Below are positions 6,371 to 9,114 of a stretch of DNA of 9,114 nucleotides, piece by piece. Position 1 is the first letter of the stretch, and the number at the start of each line of letters is the position of its first letter. The translations under genes and the position numbers were made by a program. The notes below the pieces were generated by a model that saw only the letters and a list, made by a program, of their open reading frames with translations, made no database searches and was not told where the DNA came from. Source of the DNA: Oscillospiraceae bacterium (lineage in GTDB: Bacteria > Bacillota > Clostridia > Oscillospirales > Acutalibacteraceae); contig JAISRF010000193.1 in the NCBI GenBank assembly GCA_031273775.1, positions 1 to 9,114 of the forward strand, read 5' to 3'.

Positions 6371-7435
6371 GTGAAAATCAGAATTGAAAAAAATCAAAAT
6401 CCAAAGCCAAAGCCGCAGGATGAAAGCAAGTTAGGTTTTGGGAAAATTTTCACCGACCATATGTTTATCATGAATTACGACGAGGGCGAGGGCTGGCATG
6501 ACCCACGCATCGTACCCTATGCTCCCTTAAAACTGGAGCCTTCCGCCATGTGTCTGCATTATGCGCAGGAGGCGTTTGAGGGCTTGAAGGCGTATCGCGG
6601 AGTGGACGGCAAAATCCGCCTGTTCCGCCCGGACAAAAACATGGCGCGGCTCAATTCCTCCAACGCGCGGCTGTGCGCGCCGCTCCTCTCGGAGAAAGAC
6701 GCGCTGGACGCGATTAAACAGCTTGTAGCGATGGATGCCGACTGGATTCCGCGCGCCCAGGGAACATCGCTTTACATACGTCCTTTCGTTATTGGAATCG
6801 ACCCGATGGTGGGTGTACACCCGGCTCGTCACCTGCTGTTTATGATCATTCTGTCACCGGTGGGCGCGTATTACCCGGAGGGGCTAAACCCCGTGAGCAT
6901 ATTCGTTGAAAACGAATATGTCCGCTCGGTGCGCGGCTGTTTGGGGCACACCAAAGCCGCCGCTAATTATGCCGCGTCGCTCAAAGCGCAGGAAGAAGCT
7001 GTGCAAAAGGGATTCACGCAAGTGCTGTGGCTGGATGGCGTCCAGAGGAAATACATTGAAGAAGTGGGCACCATGAACGTCTTCTTTGTGCTGGAGGAAG
7101 GCGTGGTCACGCCTTCCTTGGATGGTTCCATACTGCCGGGCATCACCCGCATGTCGGTGATTGAGCTGTTGCGTTCATGGGGCGTGGCCGTTACCCAGCG
7201 CAAGATTTCCATTGATGAGCTGGAATCGGCTTATAAGGCAGGCAAGCTGATTGAGGCGTTCGGTTCCGGCACAGCAGCGGTGATTTCGCCCATTGGGAGC
7301 CTGTGCAGCGGAACTGATAAAATGATCATTAACCGCGGCGAAATCGGGGAATTGAGCCGGAAACTTTACGACCGGCTGACAGGGATCCAGTGGGGTCGGG
7401 TGCCAGACACGTTCGGATGGACGGTTGAACTGTAA
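6371..7435 (+). CDS. ilvE: Branched-chain amino acid aminotransferase (class IV, PLP-dependent)
   Basis: A 354-residue cytoplasmic enzyme transferring amino groups between glutamate and the 2-oxo acids of leucine, isoleucine and valine. It belongs to the longer ilvE type related to eukaryotic BCATs. HYAQEAFEGLKAYR (63-76) and FRPDKNMARL (85-94) are typical of that type. K195 in GHTKAAANYAASLKAQ is the expected PLP lysine. E230/E231 in YIEEVGTMN and GSGTAAVISP (298-307) are the cofactor and phosphate contacts. The start is GTG at 6371, supported by GGAGG at 6358-6362 with an 8-nt spacer; no ATG precedes the conserved region. It follows trxA by 19 nt. No other branched-chain biosynthesis gene is nearby and no T-box or leucine-rich leader is visible. 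A hairpin overlaps the stop codon. Confidence 0.96.
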   Translation: MKIRIEKNQNPKPKPQDESKLGFGKIFTDHMFIMNYDEGEGWHDPRIVPYAPLKLEPSAMCLHYAQEAFEGLKAYRGVDGKIRLFRPDKNMARLNSSNARLCAPLLSEKDALDAIKQLVAMDADWIPRAQGTSLYIRPFVIGIDPMVGVHPARHLLFMIILSPVGAYYPEGLNPVSIFVENEYVRSVRGCLGHTKAAANYAASLKAQEEAVQKGFTQVLWLDGVQRKYIEEVGTMNVFFVLEEGVVTPSLDGSILPGITRMSVIELLRSWGVAVTQRKISIDELESAYKAGKLIEAFGSGTAAVISPIGSLCSGTDKMIINRGEIGELSRKLYDRLTGIQWGRVPDTFGWTVEL

Positions 7436-7446
7436 TTTACAAGTTC
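7427..7446. other. Hairpin spanning the ilvE stop codon
   Basis: GAACT (7427-7431) pairs with AGTTC (7442-7446). GTA (7432-7434) can pair with TAC (7438-7440), skipping one bulged A (7441), to give 8 bp around an ATTT-type loop. The TAA stop (7433-7435) lies in the stem and loop. No T-run follows, so its role is unclear. Confidence 0.35.
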
Positions 7447-7454
7447 TCAGTAGC

Positions 7455-7477
7455 TTATTGGCGTAAAATGCCAATAA
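7455..7477. other. 8-bp inverted repeat between ilvE and hfq
   Basis: TTATTGGC (7455-7462) and GCCAATAA (7470-7477) are exact reverse complements around a 7-nt loop. An A-run follows on the plus strand and no T-run on either strand in the right place, so it is not a normal intrinsic terminator. It might be an operator or an mRNA 3'-end stabiliser. Confidence 0.4.
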
Positions 7478-7482
7478 AAAAC

Positions 7483-7526
7483 AATAATTCTCAACTCTCA
7501 ATTCTTAATTCTCAATTGCGCTCCGC
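7483..7526 (-). repeat. Inverted copy of the AATTRAG heptad repeat
   Basis: On the minus strand a GCGGAGCGC stretch (7518-7526) is followed by heptads AATTGAG, AATTAAG, AATTGAG, AGTTGAG and a degenerate fifth, down to 7483. The copy after pyrB has the same design, GCGGAG then AATTRAR heptads, in the opposite direction. Here it sits in the 149-nt gap before hfq and would place A/T-rich sequence in or near the hfq promoter region. Confidence 0.65.
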
Positions 7527-7584
7527 AAAACGCGTTAGTCTTGTACTGCAATAATAGATAATCATTTTTTCAGGAGGTTGGGAA

Positions 7585-7833
7585 ATGTCTGCCCATTTTA
7601 ATCAGCAAGACCAATTCTTAAGTGTCGCCCGCCGCGAGCGGACTGCGCTGACCGTTTTTTTGAATAACGGCTTCCAGTTCAAGGGCGTGGGCAAGGGGTT
7701 TGATTCTTTTACCCTTATGCTGGAGGGGGACGGTCGCCAGAGACTGGTGTACAAGCACGCCATTTCGACTATTGTCCCTGACAAACCCATTAATATGGAA
7801 CTGCCGCCAGAGACCCGGCAATCCGGAAAGTAA
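7585..7833 (+). CDS. hfq: RNA chaperone Hfq
   Basis: An 82-residue Sm-like protein expected to form a hexameric ring that binds small RNAs and mRNAs. QDQFLSVARRERTALTVFLNNGFQFKG (8-34) covers the N-terminal helix and Sm1 motif. LVYKHAISTIVPDKP (54-68) is the Sm2 motif with the conserved YKH that contacts U-rich RNA. Q8, D9 and the arginine rim patch R16-R17-E18-R19 align with the E. coli positions. F25 and F30 replace the Tyr and Ile of E. coli, as in Gram-positive Hfq. The C-terminal tail is short. AGGAGG at 7572-7577 sits 7 nt before the ATG. hfq commonly follows miaA, but here ilvE lies upstream and the HlyD-like gene starts 35 nt downstream, so hfq is in an atypical place. Confidence 0.96.
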   Translation: MSAHFNQQDQFLSVARRERTALTVFLNNGFQFKGVGKGFDSFTLMLEGDGRQRLVYKHAISTIVPDKPINMELPPETRQSGK

Positions 7834-7868
7834 TTTGAAAATAAGATTTCAAAGGAATGGTTATAAGC

Positions 7869-9104
7869 ATGGAGCATAAGCCACCGGGAGGAGGTTTGCT
7901 TAGCCGTGTGCTCGCGGTGTTTTTTGCGCTTTTTCTGTTTTCCTACGTAGCCTACCAGCTTTATGAATCCACCGCTTTATCCGTTCGAACCGAGACGGTA
8001 TTTCCTGTTGATTTTACGGACAGTCTGGAGGTTGACGGAACCATTATCCGTGAGGAGGTTTACATCGACCTTCCGCAAACCGGTGCCGTGGTTTACAATC
8101 TGCCGGACGGCGGTTGGGTGTCCGCGGGCGGTGTGGTAGCGGATGTGTTTTCAGACCCGGAAGCGGCCGATGCCAAACGTCAGGTCACCCGGCTTGCCAG
8201 GCGGCGGGACGCGCTGCTTTCCGCGGATATCCCTAACCAGGAGTACAGTGCCACGGATTTAACCTTACTGGAATCTCAAATTGATGAGCGATTTCTTAAG
8301 GTCACCGGCGGATATAACAGCGGCAGTTTTAACCTTGATACCGATTCCGACGCACTTTTAACTCTTTTGTGCAAACGCCAGTTGCTGCAGGATAAGGTTG
8401 AAAGCTTTCAACCGCAAGTAAATGATATCAACCGCCAAATCGCAGAGCTGAACGTCAAAATCGGCGCGGCGGGCAGCCCGGTGAAAACCCAGAAAGCAGG
8501 TTTTTTTTCAGGCGTGGCGGACGGATTTGAGCATGTTTTGAAACCGTCCGATATTTCGGATTTAACCCCGGAGCGTTATGCCGAGGCGAAAACGAGGGGC
8601 ACGGGTTTGGTCTTCGGCAAGGCAAAGGTCATTATAGATTACCAGTGGTACGTTGCACTGGAGCTTTCCGCCACGCAGGCATCCGCTTTCAGCGAAGGAA
8701 CGGGTATTTTTTTAAAGATTGAGGAAGCCTTTTTGGACGAATTTCCGGCAACTGTGTATCGAATCAATAAAGCTTCGGGGAGCGACCAAGCCGTTGTGGT
8801 GTTTTCCTGCTCGGTGATGAACGACCGGCTTGCCCAAATCCGTTTTCCGCACGTGAAAATTCTGAGGACAACGTACAGCGGGCTGCGTGTGAATTCGCTG
8901 GCTCTCCGCACGGTGGAGAATGAGCTTGGCGTGTTTGTCGTGTCGGGGCTGGCGGTGAAATTCTGCCCGGTAAAGGTGCTCTGCACCTCCGCCGGGTATT
9001 CCGTGTGTGAACCGGTAGACGGCACAACAAATGGAATCCTACGCGCTTACGACGAGTTGGTTGTTGAGGGAAAGGAACTGTATGACGGCAAGGTTATTGG
9101 ATAA
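7869..9104 (+). CDS. HlyD-like membrane-anchored protein (efflux adaptor-like)
   Basis: A 411-residue protein with a short cytoplasmic start, one hydrophobic segment at about residues 10-32, and a large domain outside the membrane. The domain has a lipoyl/barrel-sandwich-like first half (EVDGTIIREEVYIDLPQTGA, then VVYNLPDGGWVSAGGVVADV). A helical stretch rich in Arg, Gln and Leu follows, with coiled-coil character (LLCKRQLLQDKVESFQPQVN), and then more beta-strand sequence. This order resembles HlyD-family adaptors, but no transporter gene is adjacent and no function is proven. In Clostridia, proteins of this type are often found beside yggS and sepF; that context lies beyond this window. The ATG at 7869 is preferred because AAAGGA (7851-7856) directly abuts the alternative ATG at 7857, leaving no spacer. 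It lies 35 nt after hfq and is probably co-transcribed. Its TAA overlaps a following ATG. Confidence 0.7.
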   Translation: MEHKPPGGGLLSRVLAVFFALFLFSYVAYQLYESTALSVRTETVFPVDFTDSLEVDGTIIREEVYIDLPQTGAVVYNLPDGGWVSAGGVVADVFSDPEAADAKRQVTRLARRRDALLSADIPNQEYSATDLTLLESQIDERFLKVTGGYNSGSFNLDTDSDALLTLLCKRQLLQDKVESFQPQVNDINRQIAELNVKIGAAGSPVKTQKAGFFSGVADGFEHVLKPSDISDLTPERYAEAKTRGTGLVFGKAKVIIDYQWYVALELSATQASAFSEGTGIFLKIEEAFLDEFPATVYRINKASGSDQAVVVFSCSVMNDRLAQIRFPHVKILRTTYSGLRVNSLALRTVENELGVFVVSGLAVKFCPVKVLCTSAGYSVCEPVDGTTNGILRAYDELVVEGKELYDGKVIG

Positions 9105-9114
9105 TGTTTACAAG
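9104..9114 (+). CDS. Possible start of the next gene (cut by window edge)
   Basis: The stop of the HlyD-like gene and an ATG share one base (TAATG), a common sign of translational coupling. Only MFT can be read before the window ends, so the product cannot be named. An AAGG (9090-9093) lies about 10 nt upstream and could serve as a weak ribosome site. Confidence 0.35.

Noticed and set aside
7535..7562. Promoter for hfq with GATAAT (7557-7562) as -10
   Set aside because: The -10 is fair, but no acceptable -35 lies 16-18 bp upstream, so I did not list it.

Overview
The window looks like a chromosomal segment from an anaerobic Gram-positive bacterium of the class Clostridia, possibly the Oscillospirales, although the order is only a guess. 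The signs are roughly even base composition with strong GGAGG-type ribosome binding sites, anaerobe redox proteins (a ferredoxin-tailed aldo/keto reductase, a flavodiiron protein and an Isf-like flavoprotein), a DUF5050-type anchored protein, a Gram-positive-type Hfq, and short repeats packed into the gaps between genes. No phage, insertion sequence, CRISPR array, rRNA or tRNA gene was seen.

Layout. Positions 1-668 hold the 3' part of an aldo/keto reductase with a two-cluster ferredoxin tail. Next is a complete flavodiiron protein (716-1921), a short repeat pair, and a membrane-anchored DUF5050-like protein (2006-3028). A second repeat element separates this from a convergent minus-strand polyprenyl-phosphate glycosyltransferase (3096-4064). 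The glycosyltransferase and pyrB (4223-5302) diverge from back-to-back sigma-A-like promoters. PyrB carries an extra C-terminal four-cysteine zinc ribbon that resembles the zinc domain of PyrI. After pyrB come an Isf-like iron-sulfur flavoprotein (5334-5951), thioredoxin (6040-6351), branched-chain aminotransferase (6371-7435), hfq (7585-7833) and an HlyD-like anchored protein (7869-9104). The HlyD-like stop codon overlaps a possible next start at the right edge.

How the genes relate. The left part is a redox and oxygen/NO defence group. The middle mixes envelope functions with pyrimidine synthesis. The trxA-ilvE pair (19-nt gap) and the hfq/HlyD-like pair look co-transcribed. These are housekeeping genes, not a defence island or mobile element.

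The two most unusual points are the PyrB fused to a PyrI-type zinc ribbon without the nucleotide-binding domain, and the way small hairpin and heptad repeats begin at, or contain, the stop codons of five genes. In one gene the repeat encodes the last residues of the protein, and in another it supplies the apparent start codon. I found no clear evidence for a new multi-gene system.
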